Shown one piece after another: positions 43,944 to 52,373 of a stretch of DNA of 64,000 nucleotides; the first letter of the stretch is position 1; each line of letters begins with the position of its first letter. This DNA is from Isoptericola chiayiensis (lineage in GTDB: Bacteria; Actinomycetota; Actinomycetes; Actinomycetales; Cellulomonadaceae). A program made the position numbers and the translations under genes. The stretch covers positions 577,347 to 641,346 of the forward strand of contig NZ_JABEZT010000003.1 in assembly GCF_013149805.1 (NCBI RefSeq), in the 5' to 3' direction. The notes under the pieces were generated by a model. That model was not told the origin of the DNA. It searched no databases and saw only the letters and a list, made by a program, of their open reading frames with translations.

Positions 43944-44708
43944 TCAGTTGAGCACGTCGCGCACGGCACGGGCGACGTCGTCGGGGCCGGCGCCCTCCTC
44001 CAGCACCGCCACGACGACGCGCTTGCTGCCGGCGTGCGGCTCGCCGACGTCCTCCGCGGCCGTGGTGCCGCCGTCGGACGCCGGAGCAGCGGCGACGCGG
44101 CGCAGGTCCGCGAACGCCTCCTCCAGGTCGGGACGCAGGTCGAGGTAGGGGTTGCGCAGCCAGCGACGCAGCACCGCGTTGTGCACGGCGACCACCGAGG
44201 CCGCGAACGCGATCGACATGGTGGTGCGGGAGCGGTCGGTGGGCAGCGTGTCGCGCAGGTAGGCGGTGAAGGCGCGCTCGTAACGGTGGGTGGTGACGAG
44301 CTCGCGGTCCCGCAGCGCCGGCACCTGCTGCAGGAGTCGGTGTCGCGCGAGCGACGTCTCGCGCTGCCCGACGTGGTGGTCGAACACCAGGCGCGCGGCC
44401 CGGCACACCTCCAGGTACGGGTCCACCGACGGGTCCCACGCCGACTCGCGTGAGGTGTTGGCCTCCTCGTTGACGCGCGCCTCCGGGCGGGTCGCCGCCA
44501 GCATGACCACGACCTCCTCGAGGAGGATCTCGTGGTCGGCGAAGACCACGTCCTCCTTGGACCGGAATCGACGGAAGAACGTCGCACGACTGATCTGTGC
44601 GGCGTCGGCGATCTCCTCGACGGTGGTCTGCTCGAACCCCTTCCGGGAGAACAGCTCGATGGCGGCGTCGACGGCCTGGGCGTGGGTGTGCGTCCGGACG
44701 GCGGTCAT
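43944..44708 (-). CDS. TetR-family transcriptional regulator
   Basis: A 254-residue repressor. The DNA-binding domain occupies about residues 8-52 (TTVEEIADAAQISRATFFRRF is the helix-turn-helix), followed by an all-helical ligand domain and an Ala/Gly-rich C-terminal extension. It sits upstream of pnuC in the same transcription unit, suggesting it may autoregulate and govern NAD-precursor uptake, though it could act elsewhere. Confidence 0.92.
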   Translation of the reverse strand: MTAVRTHTHAQAVDAAIELFSRKGFEQTTVEEIADAAQISRATFFRRFRSKEDVVFADHEILLEEVVVMLAATRPEARVNEEANTSRESAWDPSVDPYLEVCRAARLVFDHHVGQRETSLARHRLLQQVPALRDRELVTTHRYERAFTAYLRDTLPTDRSRTTMSIAFAASVVAVHNAVLRRWLRNPYLDLRPDLEEAFADLRRVAAAPASDGGTTAAEDVGEPHAGSKRVVVAVLEEGAGPDDVARAVRDVLN

Positions 44709-44795
44709 GGCACACGAGGCTACTCCGCGGTGAGACGGCGTCCCAGTCGCCGGACGGTGGACGGCGTCTCCGACGGCGGGCCCCGGCGTGCCCGG

Positions 44796-46787
44796 TCAGC
44801 GCCGCGAGCGCAGCGCGAACACCAGCACCCGGACGCTGAGCAGCGTGCCGACGAACGCCAGGCCCGCGCCGAGCACCCAGTACAGGTCGATGCCGGGCAT
44901 GAGCATCGGCCCGGTCGGGGAGACGATCATCAGGACGGCACCCACCAGCGACGCCGCTGCGATGACCGCGGTGACGAGCTGCTGGACGAGCGAGGTCAGG
45001 AACCGGCGGTCCTCGGGGTGCGCGAACGAGCGGACGGTGACGGTGAGGTTGCCGTCCTGCAGGTCCTCGACGACCTGGGTCAGGCGGCGGGGCAGGCGCT
45101 GCAGGGTGGGCGCCATGCCGGCGAGGGACCGGGTCACGCGGTCGCGGACGGCGCGCGGGCCCATCGACGCCTTCAGCAGCGGTGCCCCGATCTCCTGGGC
45201 GCCGGCGACGAGGTCGTACCCGGGTGCGATCAGGGCCAGCGCACCTTCGAGGGAGGCCATGGTGCGCAGCGCCGAGGCGGGCCCGGGCGGGACGGTCATG
45301 CCGGCGTCGGCGAACAGCGAGATCATCGTGCCGAACAGCTCGCCGGAGCCGCCGGGGCCGGTGCCGTGGCGGAACCGGACGATGACGGCGCCGAGGCGTC
45401 GCTCGACGTCGCGGGCGTCGAGGTGGGCGGGCTGGTCGAGCAGCTCGCGCAGCGCGTCGAGGGCGGCGATGGAGTCGTCGCCCTGCACGGCGAGCAGGAA
45501 CGCGCCGAGCGCCATGCGTTCGGACTCGTCCATGCGGCCCACGGCGCCGAGGTCGAGCAGGCCGAGCGTGCCGTCGGCGCGGACCAGGATGTTGCCGGGG
45601 TGCAGGTCGGCGTGGAAGACGCCGGTGACGACGAGCTGGCGCATCGCGCTGCCGAGCAGCGCCTCGGCCATGGCCTGCCGTTCGTCCGGGTCGAGGTCGG
45701 CGAGCACCGCGTCGGCCTCGCCGAGGGGGACGCCCTCCATGCGGTCCATGACGAGCAGGGTCGGGCCCGACAGCTCGGGGTGCATGGTGGGCAGCTGCAC
45801 GCGCGGGTCGACGCCGCCGGGCGTCGCGGCGAGGGCCCCGTCGAGGTTGAGCGTGTTGCCGAGCTCGATCGTGTAGTCGAGCTCTTCGCGCAGGGATGCC
45901 GCGAACCCGGCGACCAGGCCCTCCACGCCGAGCGACCGGGCCCACTGCGTGTCCCGCTCCAGGCGTCGGGCGAGCCTTCCGAGGATCCGCAGGTCCACCT
46001 CGACCTGGGCGCGGGCGCCGGGTCGCAGCACCTTGACGACGACGTCGCGGCCGTCGCGCAGCCGTGCGGCGTGCACCTGGCCGACGGACGCGCTGGCCAG
46101 CGGGGTCTCGTCGAACCGCTCGAACTCCTCCTGCAGAGGGCGCCCGAGCGCGGCGTCGACGGCGGTGCGGACCGTGTCCCAGGACTCCGGCGGCACGCGG
46201 GACTGCAGGTGGGTGAGCTCGTCGGCGACGACGTCGGGGACGAGGTCGCGTCGGCTGGAGAGCATCTGGCCGAACTTCACGTAGGTCACGCCGGCGTCGG
46301 ACAGCGCGAGACGCAGGGACCGGGCGTGCGCGGCGAGCGCCCCGGTCGACTCGGGTTCGCCGTCGGCGCCGCGCCGCAGGAACCCGCCGAGGCCACGTTG
46401 CACGAGGATCGCCACGACCTGGGCGTACCGCTGCGACTCCTGGCGGCCCTCGCGCAGGCCGCGCAGCGTCTGCAGGGGCGAGGGGAGCCGCCCGGTGGGC
46501 AGCAGCACCTCGAAGGCGAGGAGGAAGCCGAGGGCGACGGCGAACATCCAGGCCCAGGCGACGACGACGAGCAGCAAGAATCCGAGGGCCTCCCCGGTGC
46601 TGCCCACGTCGAGGGTGCCGATCCCGGCGTCCAGCAGGGAGGTGCCGACGCCGAACACGACCAGTGTGGTCACGATCGAGCGGATCCAGCCGACGGGCGC
46701 GTCGAGCGCGCGGCGTGCGGCCGCGGCCAGCAGGAGCCCCGACACGAGGGTGACGACCAGCACCACGAGTCCCGAGAGCCACGACAT
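44796..46787 (-). CDS. UbiB/ABC1/AarF-family atypical kinase
   Basis: A 663-residue membrane-linked protein. An N-terminal membrane region (about residues 1-85) precedes the kinase-like domain: KFGQML (the KxGQ signature) near 175, the Ala-rich nucleotide loop PLASASVGQVHAA near 235, VVVKVLRPG near 255, and FHADLHPGN near 395 with catalytic Asp, then LLDLGAVG near 415. C-terminal membrane helices follow. UbiB proteins support quinone biosynthesis and lipid homeostasis by ATPase activity. ATG at 46787 preferred; GTG at 46796 possible. Confidence 0.9.
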   Translation of the reverse strand: MSWLSGLVVLVVTLVSGLLLAAAARRALDAPVGWIRSIVTTLVVFGVGTSLLDAGIGTLDVGSTGEALGFLLLVVVAWAWMFAVALGFLLAFEVLLPTGRLPSPLQTLRGLREGRQESQRYAQVVAILVQRGLGGFLRRGADGEPESTGALAAHARSLRLALSDAGVTYVKFGQMLSSRRDLVPDVVADELTHLQSRVPPESWDTVRTAVDAALGRPLQEEFERFDETPLASASVGQVHAARLRDGRDVVVKVLRPGARAQVEVDLRILGRLARRLERDTQWARSLGVEGLVAGFAASLREELDYTIELGNTLNLDGALAATPGGVDPRVQLPTMHPELSGPTLLVMDRMEGVPLGEADAVLADLDPDERQAMAEALLGSAMRQLVVTGVFHADLHPGNILVRADGTLGLLDLGAVGRMDESERMALGAFLLAVQGDDSIAALDALRELLDQPAHLDARDVERRLGAVIVRFRHGTGPGGSGELFGTMISLFADAGMTVPPGPASALRTMASLEGALALIAPGYDLVAGAQEIGAPLLKASMGPRAVRDRVTRSLAGMAPTLQRLPRRLTQVVEDLQDGNLTVTVRSFAHPEDRRFLTSLVQQLVTAVIAAASLVGAVLMIVSPTGPMLMPGIDLYWVLGAGLAFVGTLLSVRVLVFALRSRR

Positions 46788-46879
46788 GACGCCCACTCTG
46801 GCGTGTCTCGCGCCCTCCGGCGCGCTGAGCGGGCGGATCGTGTCCTGTCCGTCGGACGGACAGGGCCTCGTCAGGAGAG

Positions 46880-46898
46880 TGAGGTTTGCCTATCCTGG
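46880..46898 (+). promoter_or_regulatory. DtxR/IdeR-like iron box over the ECF operon promoter
   Basis: The core AGGTTTGCCTATCCT (46882-46896) matches the palindromic iron-box core AGGTTAGCCTAACCT at 13 of 15 positions, with the two differences symmetric. It includes a -10-like TATCCT (46891-46896). The GTG start is only 7 bases downstream, so transcription would begin at the start codon (leaderless). Binding by DtxR/IdeR with Fe2+ would block the promoter. Confidence 0.65.
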
Positions 46899-46902
46899 CC
46901 CG

Positions 46903-48657
46903 GTGATCCTTCCGCTGCTCGAGACGACCGGCCTGCGCGTGCGGCACCATCTGCCGCACGACGACGGCGGGTTCCGGCTGGGTGCCGCGGCCCCGGACGG
47001 CGTCGACCTCGCGGTGCATCCCGGCGAGGTCGTCCTCCTGCTCGGGCCCTCGGGGTGCGGCAAGTCCACCCTGGCGCTGGCCACGAACGGGCTGGTCCCG
47101 CACGTGGTCGCCGCCGACGTCGCCGGGACGATCACCGCAGGCGGGCGGGACGTGGCGCGGACGCGCCCTCCGGAGCTCGCCGGGGACGTCGCGATGGTCT
47201 TCCAGGACCCGGACGCCCAGGTCGTCACCGGCTCCGTGCTCGACGAGGTCTGCTTTGCCCCCGAGAACCTCTGTCGGCCCGCCGACGAGGTGCTCGCCCG
47301 CGCCGAGACCGCGCTGCGGCAGGTCGGGCTGTGGGCGCGCCGCGCCGACGACCCCGCCACGCTGTCCGGCGGGGGACGGCAGCGGCTCGCGCTGGCCGCC
47401 GCGCTGTCGGCCGGGGCCCGCACCCTCGTGCTCGACGAGCCCACCGCCAACCTCGACCCGGCCGGGGTCGAGGAGGTCTACGACGTCCTGCGCACGCTCG
47501 TCGCCACGGGTGAGCACGGCGTGCTGCTCGTCGAGCACGACCTCGACGTGGCCGCCGACGTCGCATCCCGGGTCGTGGTGCTCGACGACGGAGGCCGCGT
47601 CGCCGCCGAGGGCCCGGTGCGCGAGGTGCTGACCGGGCAGGCGAAGCTGCTCGACGCGCTCGGCGTCTGGCTGCCGACCGCGACGCTCGCCGGCCTGCGG
47701 CTGCGCGACCAGGGCGTCGTCGTCGACCCGCTGCCGCTCACCCCCGCCGAGCTCACCGCGACGCTCGAGGCCGCCGACGACCTGCCCGACCCGGCCGCGC
47801 ACGCGGACCCGCGGCGACCGGGCCCGCCCGTCCTGACCGTCGACCGGCTCACGTTCCGCCGCGGCCGGACGACCGTGCTGCGGGACGTCGGCCTCGCCGT
47901 CGGTCGGGGCGAGTTCCTCGCCGTGGTCGGCGCCAACGGTGCCGGCAAGAGCACCCTCGCCCAGCTCGTCGCCGGCGTGCTGCGGCCGCGCCGCCGGGCC
48001 GTGCAGGGGAGCGTCGCCGTCGCCGGCCTCGACCCCTGGCGCGCCGACGTGCGCGACCTGACCGCCGCCGTCGGCTTCGTGTTCCAGAACCCGGAGCACC
48101 AGTTCGTCACCTCCCGCGTCGACGACGAGCTCGCCGTCGGGCTCCGGGCCCGCGGCCTGCCCGAGCCCGAGATCGCTGCGCGCGTCGAGGACGTGCTCGA
48201 CCGGTTCGGCCTCACCCCCCTGCGCGACCGCCATCCGTTCTGGCTCTCCGGCGGGCAGAAGCGCCGCCTCTCCGTCGGCACCGCGATCGTCTGCCGGCCC
48301 GACGTGCTCGTCCTCGACGAACCCACCTACGGCCAGGACCGCGAACGCGCCGTCGAGCTCCTCGACCTGCTCACCGCCCTGCACGACGACGGCACCACCG
48401 TCGTCGTGGTCTCCCACGACATGCAGCTCGTCGCGGAGCACGCCACCCGCGTGGTGGCCCTCGCCGACGGGCGCGTCGTCGCCGACGGCAGCCCCGCCGT
48501 CGTCCTCGGTGACGAGGCCCTGCTGGCCCGCGCCGGGCTGCGCACACCCCCGCTGGCCCGCGCCACGCGCGACGTGCACCGGCACCCGCGGTGGCGGTCG
48601 GTGACGCGACTCGCCGACCTGCCCACCGCCACGGCGCCCGTGGAGGTCGGGGCATGA
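46903..48657 (+). CDS. ECF transporter tandem ATPase
   Basis: A 584-residue fusion of two ABC domains. Domain 1: Walker A GPSGCGKSTL near residue 47, signature LSGGGRQR near 155, Walker B LVLDEPTANLD. Domain 2: Walker A GANGAGKSTL near 345, signature LSGGQKRR near 450, Walker B LVLDEPTYGQD. The signature LSGGG in domain 1 is slightly altered. First gene of an EcfAA-EcfT-EcfS operon under an iron-box-like element. ATG of EcfT overlaps the stop (ATGA). Confidence 0.93.
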   Translation: MILPLLETTGLRVRHHLPHDDGGFRLGAAAPDGVDLAVHPGEVVLLLGPSGCGKSTLALATNGLVPHVVAADVAGTITAGGRDVARTRPPELAGDVAMVFQDPDAQVVTGSVLDEVCFAPENLCRPADEVLARAETALRQVGLWARRADDPATLSGGGRQRLALAAALSAGARTLVLDEPTANLDPAGVEEVYDVLRTLVATGEHGVLLVEHDLDVAADVASRVVVLDDGGRVAAEGPVREVLTGQAKLLDALGVWLPTATLAGLRLRDQGVVVDPLPLTPAELTATLEAADDLPDPAAHADPRRPGPPVLTVDRLTFRRGRTTVLRDVGLAVGRGEFLAVVGANGAGKSTLAQLVAGVLRPRRRAVQGSVAVAGLDPWRADVRDLTAAVGFVFQNPEHQFVTSRVDDELAVGLRARGLPEPEIAARVEDVLDRFGLTPLRDRHPFWLSGGQKRRLSVGTAIVCRPDVLVLDEPTYGQDRERAVELLDLLTALHDDGTTVVVVSHDMQLVAEHATRVVALADGRVVADGSPAVVLGDEALLARAGLRTPPLARATRDVHRHPRWRSVTRLADLPTATAPVEVGA

Positions 48658-49466
48658 GCGCCGCCGTCCTGCCCGCGCCGGCGTCGACGACCCGGACCCG
48701 CGAGGGCCGCAGCGACCTGCGCACCTACAACCCGCTGGTCAAGATCCTCGGCGTCGTGCCCGTGATGCTCTACGTCGTCACCACCCGCGACGTGCTCACC
48801 CCCGCGCTCATCGGCGCCGCCGCCTTCGCTGTCCTCGCCGCGATGGGCCGCGTCCGTCCCACGGTGCTCGCCGGCGTCGCGCTCACCGCCGCCGCGCTCG
48901 TCGCCGTCATGACGCTCTCCTTCGGGCTGCTCACCGACCCCGCCGCCGTCACCGGCAGCACCCTGATCGCCTCCATCGGACCCGTCCAGGTGTGGTCCGG
49001 GGCGCTGGCCACCGGGCTCGCCACCGCCGTGCGCACCGTCGCGCTCCTGATGCTCGTGCTGCTCGGCGGGCTCACCACCACCGGCGCCGACCTCGTGCGC
49101 GCCATGACCCAGCAGCTGCACCTGCCCTACCGGATCGGGTACGCGGCGCTCGCGGCCGTGCGGTTCGTGCCACGGTTCGGCCACGAGCTCGAGGTCATCC
49201 GCGGTGCGCACCGGGTCCGGGGCGTCGCCCTCAGCCGCGGCCCGCTCGGGGCAGTGCGCCGCCGCGCCGGGTACGTGGTGCCGCTGCTCGCCGGCGGGAT
49301 CCGGCACGGCGAACGGGTCTCGCTCGCCATGGAGTCGCGCGGGTTCGGCGCCCACCCGACCCGCACCGAACGCGTCCGGGTGCCGTTCGGGCCCCGCGAC
49401 GTCGTCCTCCTCCTCGCGCTGTGGGGCGGAGCCGCCGCCTGCGCCGCGCTCGCCACCCTCCTCTGA
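48654..49466 (+). CDS. ECF transporter transmembrane component EcfT
   Basis: A 270-residue protein starting inside the EcfA stop. Six hydrophobic segments; the coupling motifs are VRFVPRFGHELEVIRGAHRVRG near residue 165 and AMESRGFGAHPTR near 225 (Ala-Arg-Gly type). It links the ATPase to the S component encoded 26 bases downstream. Confidence 0.9.
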   Translation: MSAAVLPAPASTTRTREGRSDLRTYNPLVKILGVVPVMLYVVTTRDVLTPALIGAAAFAVLAAMGRVRPTVLAGVALTAAALVAVMTLSFGLLTDPAAVTGSTLIASIGPVQVWSGALATGLATAVRTVALLMLVLLGGLTTTGADLVRAMTQQLHLPYRIGYAALAAVRFVPRFGHELEVIRGAHRVRGVALSRGPLGAVRRRAGYVVPLLAGGIRHGERVSLAMESRGFGAHPTRTERVRVPFGPRDVVLLLALWGGAAACAALATLL

Positions 49467-49492
49467 CCGCCCCTCGACACCGGAGTCCCACC

Positions 49493-50074
49493 ATGCAGTC
49501 CGTGACCACCCGCTACCTCATGACCTGCGCCGCCATCGGCGCGGCCGTGGGCGTGCTCCTCGTCCCGGCGAACTTCGTCAGCGCGCCGCTGGCCGCGGCG
49601 GCACCCCTCGCCTACGCCCCGCTGGTCGGGCTGTGGATGATCGGGCCCGTGCTGGCGCTGGCGCTGATCCGCCGCCCGGGTGCGGCCGTTCTGACCACGT
49701 TCGTCGCCGGCGTCGTCTCGTCGGCCTCCCCGGTCGGCGCGTGGTCGATCGTCACGTGCCTCATGGCGGGCGTGGCGGTGGAGCTGGCGTTCCTGGTGAC
49801 CCGGTACCGCGTGTGGAGGGCCTGGCTGTTCTACCTGGACGCGGCGGTGTTCGGGGCGGCGTACGTCGCCTCCGGATGGGCGGCGTTCGACATGGCCGCG
49901 ATGGCGCCCGGGGTGCTGGCGGCGTTCGTGGTGCTCATGATGGGCAGCTTTGTGGTGTTCACCTGGCTGGGGCTGCTGCTGGCGCGGCAGCTGGCGCAGG
50001 CCGGCGTCGCGCGCGGCCTGGCGCCGTCCGGCCCGGCCCGGGCGCGCGAGGTCGGCCCGGAACCGGCGAGGTAG
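49493..50074 (+). CDS. ECF transporter S component
   Basis: A 193-residue membrane protein with about six helices, the usual S-component size. It resembles the YkoE-like/thiamine-precursor class in gene order (tandem ATPase, EcfT, S) but I see no thiamine-specific motif, and the iron-box-like promoter points to an iron-linked substrate such as heme or a chelate instead. Its TAG stop is part of a GTAGGC repeat unit that begins the following array. Confidence 0.8.
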   Translation: MQSVTTRYLMTCAAIGAAVGVLLVPANFVSAPLAAAAPLAYAPLVGLWMIGPVLALALIRRPGAAVLTTFVAGVVSSASPVGAWSIVTCLMAGVAVELAFLVTRYRVWRAWLFYLDAAVFGAAYVASGWAAFDMAAMAPGVLAAFVVLMMGSFVVFTWLGLLLARQLAQAGVARGLAPSGPARAREVGPEPAR

Positions 50075-50189
50075 GCATTCTTCCCGCGGGGTAGGCAACT
50101 CTCCCGCGAGGGAGGGCACGGTGCCTACCTCGCGGAGGAGGTCGCCTACCTCACAGGGACGGTGCCTACCTCGCAGGGGAGCGCCTAGG
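50071..50189. repeat. GTAGGC array with ~20-bp period between convergent genes
   Basis: Two direct units (GTAGGC at 50071 and 50091) are followed by inverted units (GCCTAC or GCCTAG at 50123, 50144, 50164 and 50183), spaced 19-21 bp. The first unit supplies the TAG stop of the S-component gene and the last supplies the TAG stop (50185-50187, minus strand) of the small membrane-protein gene. The whole can fold as a hairpin. Confidence 0.85.
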
Positions 50190-50412
50190 TCCCGGGGTTG
50201 CGGCGGTCGGGCTCCTCGAACCCGACGTGCCGCCGCCGGCTGCGCTGGACGTGCCGGATCTCGCGCACCAGGATCGCCGCGGCCAGGGCGAAGGGGATCC
50301 AGGCCCAGACCCGGCCGCGCAGCGCGGCGAACAGCGTCACCAGGGTGAAGACGGCGGCGGCGGCGATGGTCAGGACGCTCGCCCACGGGACCCTGCGCAC
50401 GATCGAGAGCAC
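50185..50412 (-). CDS. small membrane protein
   Basis: A 75-residue protein (GTG at 50412; an alternative start at 50442 adds 10 residues) with two hydrophobic helices (about residues 10-30 and 38-52), then a basic/polar tail [18 protein letters not shown]. No family recognised. Convergent with the ECF operon; its stop lies in the last repeat unit of the shared array. Confidence 0.6.
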   Translation of the reverse strand: MLSIVRRVPWASVLTIAAAAVFTLVTLFAALRGRVWAWIPFALAAAILVREIRHVQRSRRRHVGFEEPDRRNPGT

Positions 50413-50465
50413 GACGCCGACCCTACCGACCCGTGATCGCACGCGATCGTGCGCTGCTGTCGAAT

Positions 50466-50488
50466 CGATACACGCTCCGGAGTATCGT
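50466..50488 (+). promoter_or_regulatory. promoter with CGATAC/GTATCG inverted repeat
   Basis: CGATAC (50466-50471) and GTATCG (50482-50487) form an inverted repeat. The right arm overlaps a -10-like TATCGT (50483-50488), placing the transcription start at about the ATG (50496), so the next gene is probably leaderless and repressor-controlled. Confidence 0.5.
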
Positions 50489-50495
50489 GCAGGCG

Positions 50496-51116
50496 ATGAC
50501 TTCCACCGACACGACCAAGCCCGTCGTCGACGTCTACATCGACCCCACCTGCCCCTTCGCCTGGGTGACCTCGCGCTGGGCGCTGGAGGTCGAGAAGCAC
50601 CGCGACGTCGACCTCACGTTCAAGCTGATGAGCCTCTACCTGCTCAACGCGGACAAGGACATCCCGGACGACTACCGCGAGCGCATCGAGGCCTCCCGCG
50701 GCGGCGGTCGGGTGGCCGCCGCGGTCCAGGCCGACCACGGTGCCGAGGCGCTGTCCGCGTACTACACGGCGTTCGGGACCCGCTGGCACGACCAGGAAGT
50801 CAAGGACGTCGACAGCGTGATCGCCGGTGCGCTGGCCGACGCCGGCCTGCCTGCCGAGCTGGCCGACGCCGCGACCTCCGAGGAGTACGACGACGCGCTG
50901 GCCGCGTCCCACCACGCGGGGATGGACCCCGTCGGCCAGGAGGTCGGCACCCCGACGATCCACGTCGACGGCGTCGCGTTCTTCGGCCCGGTGCTGACCC
51001 GGGTCCCGCGCGGCGAGGAGGCCACCGAGGTCTTCGACGCCGCCGTGTCGCTGGCCCGCAACCCGCACTTCTTCGAGCTCAAGCGCTCCCGCACCGAGCG
51101 CCCGGTCCACGACTGA
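50496..51116 (+). CDS. DsbA-family protein, mycothiol-dependent nitroreductase-like (Rv2466c-type)
   Basis: A 206-residue thioredoxin-fold protein. The active site is [17 protein letters not shown] near residue 17: a single Cys in Cys-Pro-Phe-Ala, not the CPxC pair of classical DsbA. That matches the mycothiol-linked Rv2466c group, which reduces substrates via mycothiol or mycoredoxin. cis-Pro region [10 protein letters not shown] near 150. No signal peptide, so cytoplasmic. Paired 9 bases before a luciferase-like oxidoreductase. Confidence 0.87.
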   Translation: MTSTDTTKPVVDVYIDPTCPFAWVTSRWALEVEKHRDVDLTFKLMSLYLLNADKDIPDDYRERIEASRGGGRVAAAVQADHGAEALSAYYTAFGTRWHDQEVKDVDSVIAGALADAGLPAELADAATSEEYDDALAASHHAGMDPVGQEVGTPTIHVDGVAFFGPVLTRVPRGEEATEVFDAAVSLARNPHFFELKRSRTERPVHD

Positions 51117-51125
51117 GGGGGCGTC

Positions 51126-52049
51126 ATGACTCTCGATCTGCGCATCTTCACCGAGCCCCAGCAGGGGGCCTCGTACGACACCCAGCTCGCCGTCGCCCAG
51201 GCGACCGAGCAGCTGGGGTTCAGCGCCTTCTTCCGCTCGGACCACTACCTGGCGATGGGCGGGGACGGGTTGCCCGGGCCCACGGACTCGTGGACCACGC
51301 TCGCCGGTATCGCCCGCGAGACGTCCACGGTGCGGCTGGGCACCCTGGTGTCGTCGGCGACGTTCCGTCACCCCGGGGTGCTGGCGATCCAGGTCGCCCA
51401 GGTGGACCAGATGTCCGGCGGCCGCGTCGAGCTGGGCCTGGGCACCGGCTGGTTCGGTGCCGAGCACGCCGCCTACGGCATCCCGTTCCCGGACAAGCGG
51501 TTCGGTCTGCTCGAGGAGCAGCTGGAGATCCTCACGGGGCTGTGGGGCACCCCGGTGGGCGAGACCTTCGACTTCGCCGGCGAGCACTACACGCTCACCG
51601 ACTCCCCGGCCCTGCCCAAGCCCACCCAGGAGTCGATCCCGCTCATCGTCGGCGGTGGTGGGCCGAGGCGGACACCGCGGCTCGCGGCACGGTTCGCGAG
51701 CGAGTACAACCAGTCGTTCCCCGAGATCGAGGCCGTCGGCCCGCGGATCCGGGTCATCGAGAAGGCCCTTGCCGACGCCGGACGCCCGTCGGACTCGCTG
51801 ACGCAGTCGGTGGCGCTGGTGCTCGCCGTCGGCCGCGACGAGGCGGAGTTCACCCGCCGGGCCGCGGCCATCGGCCGTGAGCCGGCGGAGCTGCGCGAGC
51901 ACGGGGTCGCCGGCACGGTCGCCGAGGCCGTGGACCGGTTGGCGTCGCTGCGCGACCAGGGCGTGCAGCGCGTCTACCTGCAGGTGCTGGACCAGCAGGA
52001 CCTGGACCACCTGGACCTGGTGGCGCGGGAGATCGCCCCGCAGCTCTGA
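51126..52049 (+). CDS. F420-dependent luciferase-like (LLM class) oxidoreductase
   Basis: A 307-residue TIM-barrel flavin/F420 enzyme of the bacterial-luciferase family: ATEQLGFSAFFRSDHYLAM near residue 28, VRLGTLVSSATFRHPGVLA near 75, GGRVELGLGTGWFGAEH near 98, and IPLIVGGGG near 168. These reduce or oxidise small substrates using F420H2 or FMN; the substrate is unknown. GAGG upstream of the ATG and tight spacing make it the second gene of the redox pair. Confidence 0.9.
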   Translation: MTLDLRIFTEPQQGASYDTQLAVAQATEQLGFSAFFRSDHYLAMGGDGLPGPTDSWTTLAGIARETSTVRLGTLVSSATFRHPGVLAIQVAQVDQMSGGRVELGLGTGWFGAEHAAYGIPFPDKRFGLLEEQLEILTGLWGTPVGETFDFAGEHYTLTDSPALPKPTQESIPLIVGGGGPRRTPRLAARFASEYNQSFPEIEAVGPRIRVIEKALADAGRPSDSLTQSVALVLAVGRDEAEFTRRAAAIGREPAELREHGVAGTVAEAVDRLASLRDQGVQRVYLQVLDQQDLDHLDLVAREIAPQL

Positions 52050-52065
52050 GCGAGCCCCCACGAGT

Positions 52066-52133
52066 TGTGGGCGTGATTCTTGGGCTGTGAAGGTGGCTAA
52101 AAGGTGCATCTCGGGCCAAGGATCACGCCCACA
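52066..52133. repeat. TGTGGGCGTGA-family imperfect palindrome
   Basis: Arms TGTGGGCGTGATTCTTGG and CCAAGGATCACGCCCACA pair with one mismatch around a 32-base loop. It begins 16 bases after the luciferase-like gene's stop and shares its ends with the elements at 24325 and 33763. Probable 3'-end hairpin of this gene. Confidence 0.75.
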
Positions 52134-52373
52134 GCGTGGGCTGGGGTGTGTGAACGGGGTATTGCGGGCTGAGCGCACCCCGGTTGCCGGTTGGTGGAGA
52201 TCCTCGGCGACAGCGCTTTCCATCGTGACAGCCACCACAGCGCGACCTAGGTTGAGCAGCAGACGACGAGGTGGGTTCCCCGACGCGGGGGACCCACCTC
52301 GTGCGTTCGGGGGCAGCTTTCCCCCGTACCGCCAGGCACTGCTCCACCGGCGTCTCGCGAAGGGACACCCGTC
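52134..52373 (+). promoter_or_regulatory. leader region of the glucan-synthase operon with strong hairpin
   Basis: No gene is supported here. 52266-52302 forms a stable hairpin (ACGAGGTGGGT paired with ACCCACCTCGT, with extra GC pairs inside). It lies 71 bases before the synthase ATG. It may be a terminator of upstream transcription or an attenuator in the operon leader. No clear -35/-10 pair is visible. Confidence 0.45.

Noticed and set aside
43930..48585. Very long minus-strand frame (over 1500 codons)
   Set aside because: Antisense to UbiB and ECF genes for most of its length; composition is of a non-coding frame.
46903..50074. Assignment of the second ECF transporter as YkoEDC thiamine-precursor uptake
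   Set aside because: Gene order is compatible but no TPP riboswitch is present and the promoter carries an iron-box-like site instead.
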